A stretch of DNA of 25,177 bases from Amanita rubescens (lineage: Eukaryota > Basidiomycota > Agaricomycetes > Agaricales > Amanitaceae): contig WION01000667.1 of assembly GCA_015039365.1 (NCBI GenBank), forward strand, positions 1 through 25,177, given 5' to 3'. Below the pieces are notes generated by a model, which did not search any database, was not told the DNA's origin, and saw nothing but the letters and a program-made list of their open reading frames with translations. The translations under genes and the position numbers were made by a program. Below are positions 1 through 10,867 of the stretch, piece after piece; the first letter of the stretch is position 1, and the number at the start of each line of letters is the position of its first letter.

Positions 1-277
1 CTGTGAAACAGAAAATCTACCCTTTTACATCTTAAATATGAGGAATATCGGGTTGATCCGCGACACCGGAAATAACGTGCTTACGCAGGAATAAGATTGT
101 TAACTTTGCTAATCAATAGATATTGCATATCGCGTATCGTGTACGAGTAAAAATACAGTCAAGTGCATCCTTATATGCAGATGCCAGGTACCAATGTTAA
201 TGCAACGTTAATGAAAGGAACATATCTAAAAGAAGGATTCAGCACCAGTCTTAGTGGCACAAAAGCAAACGTACGCT
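1..277. other. Intergenic, 3' flank of the coiled-coil gene
   Basis: This AT-rich stretch lies downstream of the stop of the minus-strand coiled-coil gene (stop complement at 278-280). I see no ORF with recognisable composition, no RNA gene and no repeat. It probably holds the 3' UTR and polyadenylation region of that gene, but no classical AATAAA signal decides this. Confidence 0.4.
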
Positions 278-1885
278 TTATGCAACGACCGAGTGGCTAT
301 TGCCAGATCTTGGTACGCGTTCTTCCAGGCGAGCCATAATACGCTCCATCAGTTCGTCCTGCGCACTGGCGCGTGTCTCGAATCCCACAACAAGCTCCTG
401 AGACCGTTGGAGTTGCGCGGACAGCTCTTGGATTTTGGTCTCTGCTCGTTCCTCTACCCCTCTTAGCTGAGCCGCGGCTCTCTCTTCCGCGGCTTTCATC
501 TGCTTCTCCATCTCCGACACCCGGTCCTCAGCCCTCTCCTCTGCGTCTCTCATCTGTTTTGCCATCTCCTTTACTCGAGCCTCTGCCCTGTCTTCCGCCG
601 CATCTTTCATCTGCTGTGCTATATGCGACGCTCGGCCGTCCACTCGGTCCTCTACCGCTTGAACCCTAGTCTCCGCGCGACCCCCTTCTCCACTCTTCAC
701 CTGCTTGGCCATATCCGAAACGCAGTCCTCGGCTTCCCGCGCCCTTGCCTCAGCCTCTCTCACCCTCAGCTCCGCGTCTCTAAGCTGAGTAGAGAGAGTC
801 TGGATCTGTTCTTCGGCAACCGCAGATATCTGCTGGATCTTCTGATTAGCACCCGTCTTCAGATCGAGAAACTCGAGCGTCTAAATAGCAGAGGAACACA
901 TGAGTCAACGTATCAAAACAGCATTGTCACCAACTTACCGATCTCGTCGTCGTCTTGATAGCTTCGATAACCGCGGTCTTCTTAGTTCGGATAACTTCTG
1001 GATCGCGCTTATATATCGGAACACTTTTAAATGTCCCCGGCGCAGGTATGGACAGCGTCCTCGACTTGATACCCTGCCACCCGTGATGGTGCGTCACAAC
1101 AGCGCCCTGGCACCAATCCTCCAATATCCCCGAGACCATATCGGCATACCAATAACATTGCGCATCGATGACATTATACTCTTCGCACTGCTGGTTGAGG
1201 AACTGGACGATATGAAGTAAATCCCATAGGCTAGGCCAACCGTGCGACAACCCAGTGAACTCGATCGTGGTAAGTTCATACGAGTCGCTCTTGCTCGGAA
1301 TCTCCGGGATCTGGACGATGGTATCCTTCGCCCAGTGTCGAGAAGAGGTGATGCTGCTGAGCCGACATACGCAGTAATCGACCAAGCGGGCGGGGCACAT
1401 CAGTATCGACTCCATCGAGGAGCCCGACCTGGAGCTGGGTGAACGAGAAGGGGTAGACACCTCCGAGCCAGACTCGGGGGAATTCACCTGGGTCGGACGC
1501 CTTCTTCTTGTCTTTATCCTTGTCCTTATCAGGACCTGGGCCCTATCGAGCGATCGATGCGGAAGAAAGTGGTCTTGCCCTGATATCGGAGATGCACAAT
1601 AATATACTCGTGCTCGACGACGTCCTGGAATACCTTCCTCGGGCGCTTTTTGAAGTGACCCACTTTGCATATCCGATAGTCGGTTTGCAAGGCGGTGAGC
1701 AGGGTGTGACCATCGCTGGACTTGATGATGTTGCTAAATGCGACATCAGCCCAAGTTGCCGCATGCTGATGATTGAGGATCTTCTTCATTGGGTCATCCA
1801 AGCTATCGCCTGGAGAGTCCATGATCATGGAGCCACGGACAGAAGCTAGAAGGTCCCGAATCGATTTTCTGAACGCAGGGGCCAT
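278..1885 (-). CDS. Hypothetical protein with C-terminal coiled coil (about 482 aa, 3-exon model)
   Basis: I do not recognise a named family. The model is exon 1 at 1885-1536, exon 2 at 1434-939 and exon 3 at 880-278, giving 1449 nt and 482 aa in frame. The 881-938 intron is clean (GTAAGT donor, TTTAG acceptor). The N-terminal part (residues 1-117) looks like a globular domain with a strand-rich 'EHEYIIVHLRYQGKTTFFRI' segment. A Ser-rich linker follows, then a second domain with 'QCYWYADMVSGILE', whose Cys could be functional. Residues 283-470 are Arg/Glu/Ala/Gln-rich and strongly predicted coiled coil, with 18-residue repeats. Intron 1 (1435-1535) is uncertain. It is 101 nt, longer than most here, and in another frame it reads as a Lys/Asp-rich linker. 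The gene could therefore instead carry frameshifts and be a pseudogene. The ATG at 1885 opens the longest frame. Confidence 0.6.
482..589 (-). repeat. Two adjacent 54-nt units encoding 18-residue coiled-coil repeats
   Basis: The units at 536-589 and 482-535 encode residues 380-397 and 398-415 of the coiled-coil protein. Both follow the pattern R-A-E-x-R-V-x-E-M-x-K-Q-M-x-x-A-E-E. A more diverged, 19-residue copy precedes them (residues 361-379), and RAAAQ/RAETK starts echo it afterwards. The nucleotide units are visibly similar too, so they look like tandem duplications that have begun to diverge. Confidence 0.75.
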
Positions 1886-4800
1886 ATCGAGCTCGGATTT
1901 ATATCGTCGTCGGAGTGGAAAGAGGAAAGAGAGCTGTGCGCTTTGGCCTCAAGGCGTTTGAAGAGCACGCACTGATGACGAGACGACGACCATCGAGCCA
2001 TTGGGTGTTTAGTTCTGTTGTGCAATCGCCTTGAATGGTACGGGACAAGCGTAACCGAGTCTCCTTTAGGTATGGCTGCATGAAGCTCTCGGGTCCTATT
2101 GCTCATCTGTCCAGATTGTAAGCCGCAGGTCATAGCGACTCATTCGAGGAATATCATTGCGATGTTTGGCCATGTACTATCTCGTGAAAAATTCGTTGTT
2201 AGTCCAATGCAACTACCAGTCCAGCTGCCTGCGCCGTGACCTGGCAAATTCAAGTAAGTATTCCCAGCGTTTTAGAATCGTTTGATATGATAAGAATGGA
2301 AATCATCACAGTGGCTGAGAGAAAGAAAGGTATTCTGGAATTTGCCGTTTGTAATTTAGCTGTGTAAACGTTTGAGCACCTTTTCAGGTCGCGAGGAACG
2401 TCTAAACCACTGTGTATATCGGCAAGGACGTAATTCATAACTGCCAAATCAATCTAAAAGCCAAACACTACACGTTGTATAGGAATCAGGATGGCTGACT
2501 CGAGAGGCCTTCGGCGGATGCCGAAATAGACCTTATCATCCGTTCAGGATTGGTCGCGTCATGTATCGATTGGGCTTGAAGGGGTCATCTTTATATGCAA
2601 ACAGTGCCATTTCTAGCCATAATTCGACATAATAGGAACTCTGCAAATTCTTGACGAGACTCGAATGGAAGAAAACAGTATCAAACATACGCCCACCAGG
2701 AGAATCCCGCCTTGTCCAACGCGACTGCGCGTGTCTATCGGGTTTTGAGGAATCGGAATTTCAATTTGCATCGCCTGATGTTTCCTAGCTGCGTTAGAAG
2801 AACACGCCTCTAGCTTGACCACCAAACACATGCTCGTCGGTCTTGGTGGTGATTTTCTAGGATCCCAGCGCATTAAGCCTTTCGTCGGCGTGTTATATTA
2901 CTCGGGATGCAAGTCAGAACAATGCGTCTGTTTCCTCGGCAATCATGCCTCCTGAACTTAATGAAAATTGGCAAATCCTCGAACAATGCTATAGTAATGT
3001 GCTGTTAATGAAAACCTCGAGAGCTCACAGCAATCCCGCGAAACGTGCTCGTCATTGCCATTGTTCGACAAAAGAGAATTAGCCTCGTTCCTGTTGGGCG
3101 TGGTCTCCTGACGTGCGCCAAAACACAACTATGCGGACATTGGTAGAGTCATCTGATCACATTGCCTATTGCTGTGTTTGAAGACCAATCGCCTGGCTGG
3201 GTCCGTACGATGACATGCGCCCTGCGTCGCGAGTGATTAGCATCGGTTTCACTTCCCGGGGATCATGATCAAGGCAGAGTCCCTTGGATCTGCGGGGCAA
3301 ATGCCTTAGCCTCTTTTTCATCGAGTCGATTGCTGTAAGACTGGCGTCACGTACCATCGTCGTTTGAAACCTGATCTTTCGCCTTAGCCCCCTATTCCTG
3401 TTCATACATTGCGCTTCCAAACCTCTATTTTGAGAGTGCGAGAGTCGGGGTGGGGAGGTTTTTTCCTACCGAGAGTGAAGCAGCTCAGGCGGTCGACGAA
3501 GTTTGTTGTGATGAAAAATTGAAAATGTGTGACCATCCCGCTCATCGAAATTTCCCACTTGATAAAAAAAATTTGAAACTCTCAACGATGATACACAGAC
3601 CCCGGTCAACCTCCTTCTACCCTACAACCATGTAATCATGGTCGAGAGGCTTTTTGGATAAGAATAAAGATCGTCGGAGCCTGGACTTGAGTAATCACCG
3701 TAAAATCAGTGCACCCTGCATCAGGCTGGAAGTAAGTACTCCTCATGATGACCTCATTCACTTTGCCTTATGCCTGGAGAGTAGGTACGTAACCTCTGAA
3801 TGTTAGTGACCCATCCTAAATGATTCTCCCGGCGTGATAATTTCAAGATTTTAGCACTAAGCTAGCGAAACGAGTGCTCGGAGGAATATCGAGATTCGAG
3901 ACAGCATACTAGCGCTATCTCAAATTACCTAAATTTAGGCCTGTCAAAAACCGAGCTACCGAGTCCCCTCCTTCTACAATCTCAATCTCAGCTAAAAAAT
4001 CGGACGGAAACAACCAGTGAATTGATATTATTCAGGGAAATAAGGATATTCGCTGAGTTTGGTATTCTCAGCGAAAGCAGCCACGCGCCTATCTCCACCA
4101 TAAACGCCAATACAAGTTCCACCCGCGTGTCGGCCATCGTCAAAAGCTCGCCTAGGAAATCGCAGGGCGGCACTCCCAAATCCAGCAGCCTTGATCACCT
4201 CACTCTCTTCTTCCACCATATATGCCATGAGGGAAAAGGCGGTCCTACGCCAGAATTTTGTACTGGGTGGCTCCCTCGCGGGCGTCAATGACTTTTGCAG
4301 GACGGACGCAGCAGGGGCATCCCAGAAAGGAAAGTGTTTGTTTTGGTGGCCTGGTTCCCACGCCAAGGAACCGACGTTGAACGTCCGCTGTCGATGTATC
4401 AATAGGCTGTACTTCCTCTCGGCCTTTTCAAAGCTCAAGAAGCCTTGAACCTGAAACCACGAATAAATCGTTTCCCGGGAAGCCGGGCCTCTTTCGTCGA
4501 TTAGTCCACTGATTTCCTTCTGGCTTCAACAGCAAATGCCCGACTGCCAATGCCATTTGCGACAGGGCTCTTTGAAAGCTATGACAGTCGCTTCTAGCAT
4601 TCTTTTCTCAGCCTCCTAATACAGCTGTCGACAATTAACCGGTTGCCGGCGGTTACCCCCTATCCGGTATGCCGGTCGTAAAGGCTGTGGTAAGATGTGG
4701 TGCCGCGCAGAGAAAAGGATCCATATGCACTTTGTTATCACATGTTGTCGTTTCTCCCCTGCCAGCCTAGAGTTGCTGTCCGTTGCTGTTTCCTCCACTG

Positions 4801-5438
4801 TCTAATAATGGCGAGAGGATTCCATAGCATAATGCGACACATCATCAGTTCCTTGAGCATAAGCTGTTTTTATATTGATATAGCTCTATTAGAGACGATC
4901 ACATGCCATCCATAAAATAGTTAGGTTTGATTGACGGTCCCAGAGCGGATATAGTTCGAGACTCGGAGCATTTCCTAAGCCTTAAACTCCCATGGAGTAA
5001 GAATTATTCAAAACGCAAAAATTCGTTCGGCCTCCGCCAACATACAGCATCCATATTACAGCACCACACCTTCAGAAAACAAGGTCGTTTCGATGGCAAC
5101 GGGGATATCTCCATTTTTATGGCCCGGGTGACAAACATTCCGTCTTGGACTCTGGCAGACTCGTGCACCACAACTGTCCAGCCTCTGGTCTTTACGCTCT
5201 AGGCACGTGCTGGATGGGTATCTTACTCAGGCTGGACCTTACTAACATGGGCTAGATGCTAATCGATTTCTAATACTAATAACAGCTTCGTCAGAATTAA
5301 TTTTGTTCACACAGTTCTATATTTAGATTGCACACGGGTCTACGCCACAGCAGCTCAACAGATTCTATCCAGCAATACTTAGACTCGTCCAGACTGAACA
5401 ATTTACAAACTTCTTAGTATCCATGATGCCATACGCGC
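1886..5438. other. Gene-poor stretch of about 3.5 kb with no supportable gene
   Basis: The first part (about 1886-2150) is probably the 5' UTR and promoter of the minus-strand coiled-coil gene. Beyond that I read both strands and found only short ORFs (at most 136 codons, 4028-4438 minus) without recognisable domains, consistent splice sites or typical coding composition. I saw no tRNA, no terminal inverted repeats and no reverse-transcriptase or transposase motifs. It may hold decayed mobile-element sequence, but nothing visible proves that. Confidence 0.5.
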
Positions 5439-5444
5439 TATAAA
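5439..5444 (+). promoter_or_regulatory. TATAAA box candidate for the 5625-6226 gene
   Basis: TATAAA lies 186 bp upstream of the main ATG and 12 bp before a well-placed upstream ATG. Its position suits transcription of a leader exon spliced at 5505. Weak evidence on its own. Confidence 0.35.
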
Positions 5445-5455
5445 TCTTCCCCGCC

Positions 5456-5488
5456 ATGGTATCCATTCAAACCACACAACCTTTGTAG
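5456..5488 (+). promoter_or_regulatory. Upstream ORF in the leader of the 5625-6226 gene
   Basis: A short ORF of ten residues plus stop begins at an ATG in strong context (CCGCCATGG) and ends with TAG at 5486-5488. It lies in the predicted leader exon, just before a consensus donor (AAG|GTAAGC at 5504/5505). If transcribed it would be met by scanning ribosomes before the main ATG, and could lower or condition its translation. It encodes nothing recognisable. Confidence 0.35.
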
Positions 5489-5504
5489 TTTTTAAAAATC
5501 CAAG

Positions 5505-5624
5505 GTAAGCCATCCACTTGTCTTCGTTGTCAACGGACGTCTCGGAGGTCAGGGTCATCTCGGCCCCGCTCCTTCGTCACCCTTTAAAGTCTCCTCTTCA
5601 TCTTGCTCATCCATCCATCGGCAG
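5505..5624 (+). other. Probable 5'UTR intron ending at the start codon
   Basis: The donor GTAAGC at 5505 and the acceptor CGGCAG at 5619-5624 bound a 120-nt interval with a pyrimidine-rich 3' half. The acceptor directly abuts the ATG at 5625. No coding frame runs across the upstream exon into the ORF, so the intron would lie wholly in the 5' UTR. Confidence 0.4.
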
Positions 5625-6226
5625 ATGTTGAACACTCTCAACGGCCATAAACGCCGCCTCTACATCGCCTACTACGTCCGGCCCACTCTCTCACCTGGCG
5701 ATCCCCACCGATACCACTCAGGCCTGCTCACTTTCCGCACCGCCAAATCCGACGCTACTGTCTTCCACGCTACCACCACCTCCGGCTCGCCATGGCAGTT
5801 CGAAGCCAAAGTCATCGCGCCCAGAACGATGCGCCTCGTTTGTCTACTGTACATTGGAAAACTAGACCATGCCGTTACAGACGACTTCCTTGTCGATCTG
5901 CTCGGCAACAACGTACAAATGAACGACTTTGACCCCAATTGGAACTGCTTAGACTGGGTATACGACGCTCTAACGGTTCGTATCTCTCCGCTATACCAAG
6001 GTTAACAAAAAACATTGACTTTATTTTTGCTTTTTTTTAGGTTTTGGTGGCAACGGGAGTAATGGAACCACTTTCATGCTCTCCCTTCAAACTTTGGGAA
6101 ATCGGTGCCCGATACGCGGACGGTTGGCGCGTGGCGTATAACCATAATCGACACCTTATAGAACCCGGAACGCCCATCCCTTGCTGCGACGCTCATGGAA
6201 ACCCCCTCCCCAGTCCATTATCTTGA
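5625..6226 (+). CDS. Conserved-looking fungal protein of unknown function (178 aa, 2 exons)
   Basis: Exon 1 (5625-5975, 117 codons) and exon 2 (6041-6226) are joined across a 65-nt intron. The intron has donor GTTCGT and a long T tract before TTTTTTTTAG, and the join keeps the frame. The product starts with a strand-like 'RRLYIAYYVRP' segment, then 'YHSGLLTF', then a Trp/Gln 'SPWQFEAKVI' stretch, and later 'NWNCLDWVYDAL'. This layout resembles a widespread family of small basidiomycete proteins, possibly DUF6914, but I place it there from memory of the pattern only. There is no signal peptide or membrane segment, so it is probably cytosolic. Its function is unknown. It converges with the ABC transporter gene, the stops being 344 bp apart. 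Confidence 0.72.
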
Positions 6227-6570
6227 AAGGCATATACACACACATCACGTTCATTTTACACGCACGCGCATACGATTAATGATTAATCATGGCATCATAA
6301 AAAGGTCTTGTCTTGTTGTTTGTACATTATTGCATTATATTGGCCAATACGCTGGCGTATGTATCGATTGGGGCGCATATACTTGCCATTACCAATCTAT
6401 AGCGTTACACTAATAACCGTCGATACCTTACAATCGTATAATAGATACTTTTGTCTAATAATACTCTAAACCCGTTTTATCAGTGGCGGAAAAACTTTCC
6501 ACCGCAACGTCGGAATTACTCAGGCAATTCATAATCAGAGTGCAATATGTTATAATATACTACTAACGTA
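6227..6570. other. Convergent intergenic region
   Basis: This AT-rich 344-bp gap separates the 3' ends of the plus-strand 178-aa gene and the minus-strand ABC transporter. It must hold both 3' UTRs. It contains short CA/TA-rich runs near 6230-6260, and no further gene that I can see. Confidence 0.5.
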
Positions 6571-9500
6571 CTACCGCTTCTCTCGGACATAGAAATGTAG
6601 CGTGATATAGCTTCCCACCGTGAACACGACGAAAAAGATGCAAAGTAAGGATATATCTGGCCACCAAAACGCCTTGATCATGATGTTATTTAAAGTGCAA
6701 AAAGGATGATATACCAAAACTCACCTGTGCATGTAAGCCAAATGTAGACAAGATGGTAGCAGCTGGAACGTCAAGCTCTACACCATACTTTTCAAAAAAA
6801 AATCAGATGCGAGCACAATTTAAGCTCAACGAGAGGCTTTTACCTTGACTTCCTTGAGTTGCAAGTATCTTAGCTCATTCACAGCGAGCGCTTCAAAAGC
6901 AGCATGGAAGAAAGAAACCGTATGCAACCACTGCAGAGGTTTGATCACTGTATCCCGATTGATCAACAAACCAGTGAACAACAAGCTATAAAATCCATCA
7001 GCCCATTTTGTTGAAGAATCCCCAAAGCCAACTCACTTGTAAAGCATAATCAAAGTTCCAGTTAAACTCGCAAGACTCGAACTCTCAAACGCGATCGACA
7101 GCCACAGAACAACCGCCGCCGTCGTGAGGTTGAATAGCACTAGCGTTAACATGAACTTCCAGAACCCGGCAACCGTGGGCACGAGTCCGACAAGACCGTA
7201 CACGATTCCACCAAACAGGAGCGGTGGAACGAGTCGTAGGGGCAGTATGTCGAAGAGGACCTAAGATGGTGGGTAGGATATGAGTTACTTTCGTAGGGGA
7301 AAACGAACGTACCTTGGAGGAGAAATAGGTAAACGACGAATAGTAGCCGTTCGCCCTATCAGATTCGTTAGCCCTCGTCCTTAACTTTTGCCATAAACGT
7401 ACCGCTCGCGCATAAACAAGATACGTTCATTAGCAAACAGGCCGAGGCTCGAAAGGCAAGAAAAACCGAACAAAGCCAGAGTAAAGAAGAATAAGCCTAT
7501 CATGGCGTTTTTTTTAGCACTTTGGATTGACCTAAACACTAAAATCTTACCCAATCTGTTCTGGAATCCAGCAATGTCATTCCTGATCACGAATCATCAG
7601 GTTATATATGCAGGTAAAAAAAGAAACTCACGTTACATGGCGGAAAAACAAGCCACACATAACTGGATAAAACGTTGGACTCATATCAGCGCAAGTCACT
7701 ACCAAACTCACCCGCAAGAGCGATAGACGCCACGTAATGAGCCGTCAAAAGCGCCGGATCGCGATACAAGTTCTTGAACGCTCGTCCGCTCAAAATCCTA
7801 AACTGCGTTCCCCAACTAGCCCTCTTGCGACCTCGCAACAACGTCGTTTCCTCCGCCACATCAGGTAGTTGTTGCCGAGGATCAAGCCCTGCACCTTCCG
7901 TCTGCCTGTTAAGATTACCCCTCCCGAAAGCCTCGCCTTCCTCGCGTATACCCGCCGCAATATCACTCTTTGCATAAGCGTCTATCAGTTCTACCAGTTT
8001 GGGAGGGACGGGTGTAGGGTCTGCCCTAGTCGACGTGGATGGCGTTACTGCTTCCAGTAGCTGGGACGTCCTTCTCCTAAGAGAGCCAACGACGCTTCGA
8101 GTTCGAAGCTCCGTTTCCTCGGCATTGCTGGAAGTGGAGGTACGTGACTTGATGGACGGAATCCGAGCCGAACGGGCCGCAAGTCCCCGTTCCTCATCTC
8201 CCAGATTCGTCGCGTCCTCCGAAGGAGAAACGCTAAAATCAGCACTAGTATCGTTCGCGCTCGAATCCATGGTGGCGTTCATAGCCAAGTCAACTACAGA
8301 ACTCACTCAGCACGTTGTTAAAGGTCGAGCATAGTATGAACACGTACTCAAGAAATCGGCGATATTGAAACCAGGCGGGCATGGGTGACCGATAGATTGG
8401 AAATACCCTTGACACTTTGAGAATTCGCCCGAATACACGGGTTTTCCCGAAGCCAAGACAAGCAAATGGTCAAACAAGGCAACAATGTTGCTCCGAGGTT
8501 GATGGATTGTGAAGACGACGGTCCGGTTGTAGTTGCGCGCAAGGGATACAAGACTATCAACGACGTTGTGCGCGTTGAAGGCATCCAATCCTTGGTAAAC
8601 TCGTGAGCTCGGCGTATTAGGGATCACGAAAACAACTCACCGCTCGTTGGCTCGTCCAGGAATAGAATGGAGGGACTCGTGACAAGCTCGCAGGCAATAG
8701 ACACCCTCCGCTTCTCTCCTCCGGATATCGAACGATGACCTGCAACCACGATAAGTGTCTCGTTGAAGCATCCAGGTAGGACAGATTCTCACCGGTATCT
8801 CCAATCCTGGAATCCTTGATACCCAATATACCCAACTCATTCAACGTCTCCAACGTCCTAAATTGTTTCGCTTCAATGCTCATATCCCTCGGCAACCTCA
8901 GCAGAGCACTGTACAGCACAGTCTCATAGACAGTAAGAGTGCTCATCAGGGTATCTTCCTGGTCAACAAAGCCCGCAACCGCCTTGAACTCGTGATCCGG
9001 AACCTCACGACCGTTCACGAGTATCGTCCCGCTCACGGTGCCCCGCTTGCTCTTCCTAGCCAGTATGTCGAGTAACGTTGACTTTCCGGCTCCAGAAGCA
9101 CCCATGATGGCCATAACCTGTCCAGGTTTAACGGAACCAGAGACATCGCTGAGGATCGTTCGTGAACCGAGGCTGTACGTAACGCCGGAAAAGTGGAGCG
9201 AGGCAGGAACGTGATCCGTCATGAGCTTGGCAGCTTCATTCTCGGGTAACCGGATTTGGCCAAAGTCGCCACCTTTCCTCGCACGACCGGCGTACCACAA
9301 TACTGTTTCGCACTTAATAATGGTGTTTGGGACAAGCGCGAAATTACTCACGCAAGAAGGTAAGAACGACGAACAAACCCGCGCTGGCGGTGCTGAGAGC
9401 AACCCATTTGGTATTGTCGGGTTTCTTGGGTCGCTATAGAGGACGATTTAGGATAGTATGGCGGGGACAAAACTGACATGCGTACCACGTAACCAGGTAC

Positions 9501-10750
9501 TTGGGAATAATGCAGACATTCACCACCTTCGCATTGAAGAGTGATATACGAGTCTCCGAAAATGCTGTTGATCAGCTCGTTCATGGCCGGTTCTTCAAAC
9601 CGACATCCTTGGCCAGTTTTACAGCTGAAGGTTCCGGGTCCCCTGATCTTCTCTCGCAAAAACTCTCCAATGTCTAGATGAATGATGAGATGATGGGCGT
9701 CATCGACGCGTCAAGAACACCGCTCACCTACACTTCCATCCTCTCCGCAGATAAAGCGACCAGGTACGCAACTACATTTCATTTTCTTGCAATTGTAAGA
9801 CGTCGAGTTGAATTCGTATCCAACCTTCGCCTTGGAATCGCATTGATCTAGCGCGCAGTAGAAAGATTCCACTTCGGCGGTCCAAAACTGGAATGCGCAG
9901 GTATGGTTGTTGGTGTCACAACTGAATGTGACCTGAGGGGGTCTACCGGGAAGCATATCTAGGATTTTGCGATCTGGCGCGCGTGTGAGCTAATAACAAT
10001 TTTCGATGCGGGTCTTGACGCAACTCACTCGTGACGTTGCACATTTGGTGGTTATTGAACACGGTCTCGCCGCCCTTGTAACAAGTCATGTTGGCAGTGC
10101 CGTCTTGGTTAGTTGATGGTATACCGCCCGAGAGAGGGAAACCTCTGCACGAGTTGTCGTTCTGGCAGACTTGTCGTGTATGAGTCCACATGTCACTCAG
10201 TCTTGAACAGTAGACGCACCGTTACAGTTGATACCACCCCATCCTTGTTCACATTGACACGACTTTCCGTCTTCTCGTAGTCGCCGGTGTTGTCCTTCGG
10301 CCAATGAGTCACACTCTGTAGGACGTGAAGGGTTAGAACCAGACGTCTAAAGCTCAGTGTAAACGTACGAGGAGTGAGACAATCAATTCCTCCCCAACCA
10401 GCAGGACACTTGCATTGACCATTGTACGGATCACACTCGCCATATTGTCCGCAATTAAAGGCCGGGAGCAAGCAGTTGAAACACGGTGGGCATTTCGCTG
10501 TTGTGACCCGTAAGTAAGACATGGATCAACAGTGCCTGTGGGCGTTACTTACTTCGCGGAATGAGAGACGAGAAGTCCTAAGCGAACTACAAGTCAGAAT
10601 GGGTGATAGGAAGGTGGTAAGACTGTGACACACATTCAAGGAAACTTGTTGAGAAGAGTTTGATTGTATCCTGTCCCATGATGAGTTCCCGGCATTGGCA
10701 GCGACGACGAGGAGAAGGAGTGAGATATGTTGCCAGGAGATGATGCCCAT
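6571..10750 (-). CDS. ADP1: Adp1-type ABC transporter with extracellular EGF-like domains (1062 aa, 20 exons)
   Basis: This is an ABCG/White-type half-transporter whose ATP-binding domain precedes the membrane domain. Exons in order: 10750-10634, 10577-10553, 10497-10369, 10315-10220, 10169-10029, 9973-9728, 9673-9486, 9433-9352, 9302-8793, 8739-8641, 8590-8348, 8293-7712, 7662-7632, 7582-7551, 7496-7403, 7355-7313, 7260-7037, 6985-6844, 6787-6725, 6672-6571. They total 3189 nt with every phase closing. A signal peptide ('[13 protein letters not shown]') is followed by two Cys-rich EGF-like modules ending 'GWGGIDC' and 'GWGGINC' and a larger Cys-rich ectodomain. A membrane segment (about 325-345) precedes Walker [10 protein letters not shown] (409-417), signature SGGEKRR (517-523), Walker B ILFLDEP (536-542) and switch His574. 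A Ser/Thr-rich linker (about 630-780) leads to the membrane domain. The length matches yeast Adp1 (about 1050 aa). The substrate is unknown. Exons of 25, 31, 32 and 43 nt are unusual. Confidence 0.95.
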
Positions 10751-10867
10751 CGCGGGCGTACTTGAAGGCGTGTTACCCGAAATGGGTTTGCTATGAGACA
10801 AACATGCACATACAAATTCGGATCGGACCGGTCATGCACAGCCTCCGCTTTATCAGTCACTATCGAT
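10751..10867. promoter_or_regulatory. 117-bp divergent promoter between the ABC transporter and the 662-aa gene
   Basis: The start codons of the two genes point away from each other across only 117 bp, or 42 bp if the upstream in-frame ATG at 10793 is used. The gap contains three CGG triplets spaced five bases apart (10819, 10824, 10829), the last within the palindrome GACCGGTC. CGG triplets are the typical half-sites of fungal Zn2Cys6 regulators. That this is a binding site is inference. Confidence 0.4.

Noticed and set aside
4028..4438. Minus-strand ORF of 136 codons in the gene-poor stretch
   Set aside because: It is the longest ORF there, but the peptide lacks any recognisable motif, no splice partners extend it, and overlapping frames are almost as open.
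5672..5938. Minus-strand ORF of 88 codons inside the 178-aa gene
   Set aside because: A shadow of exon 1; the plus-strand reading has a coherent splice junction and family-like sequence.
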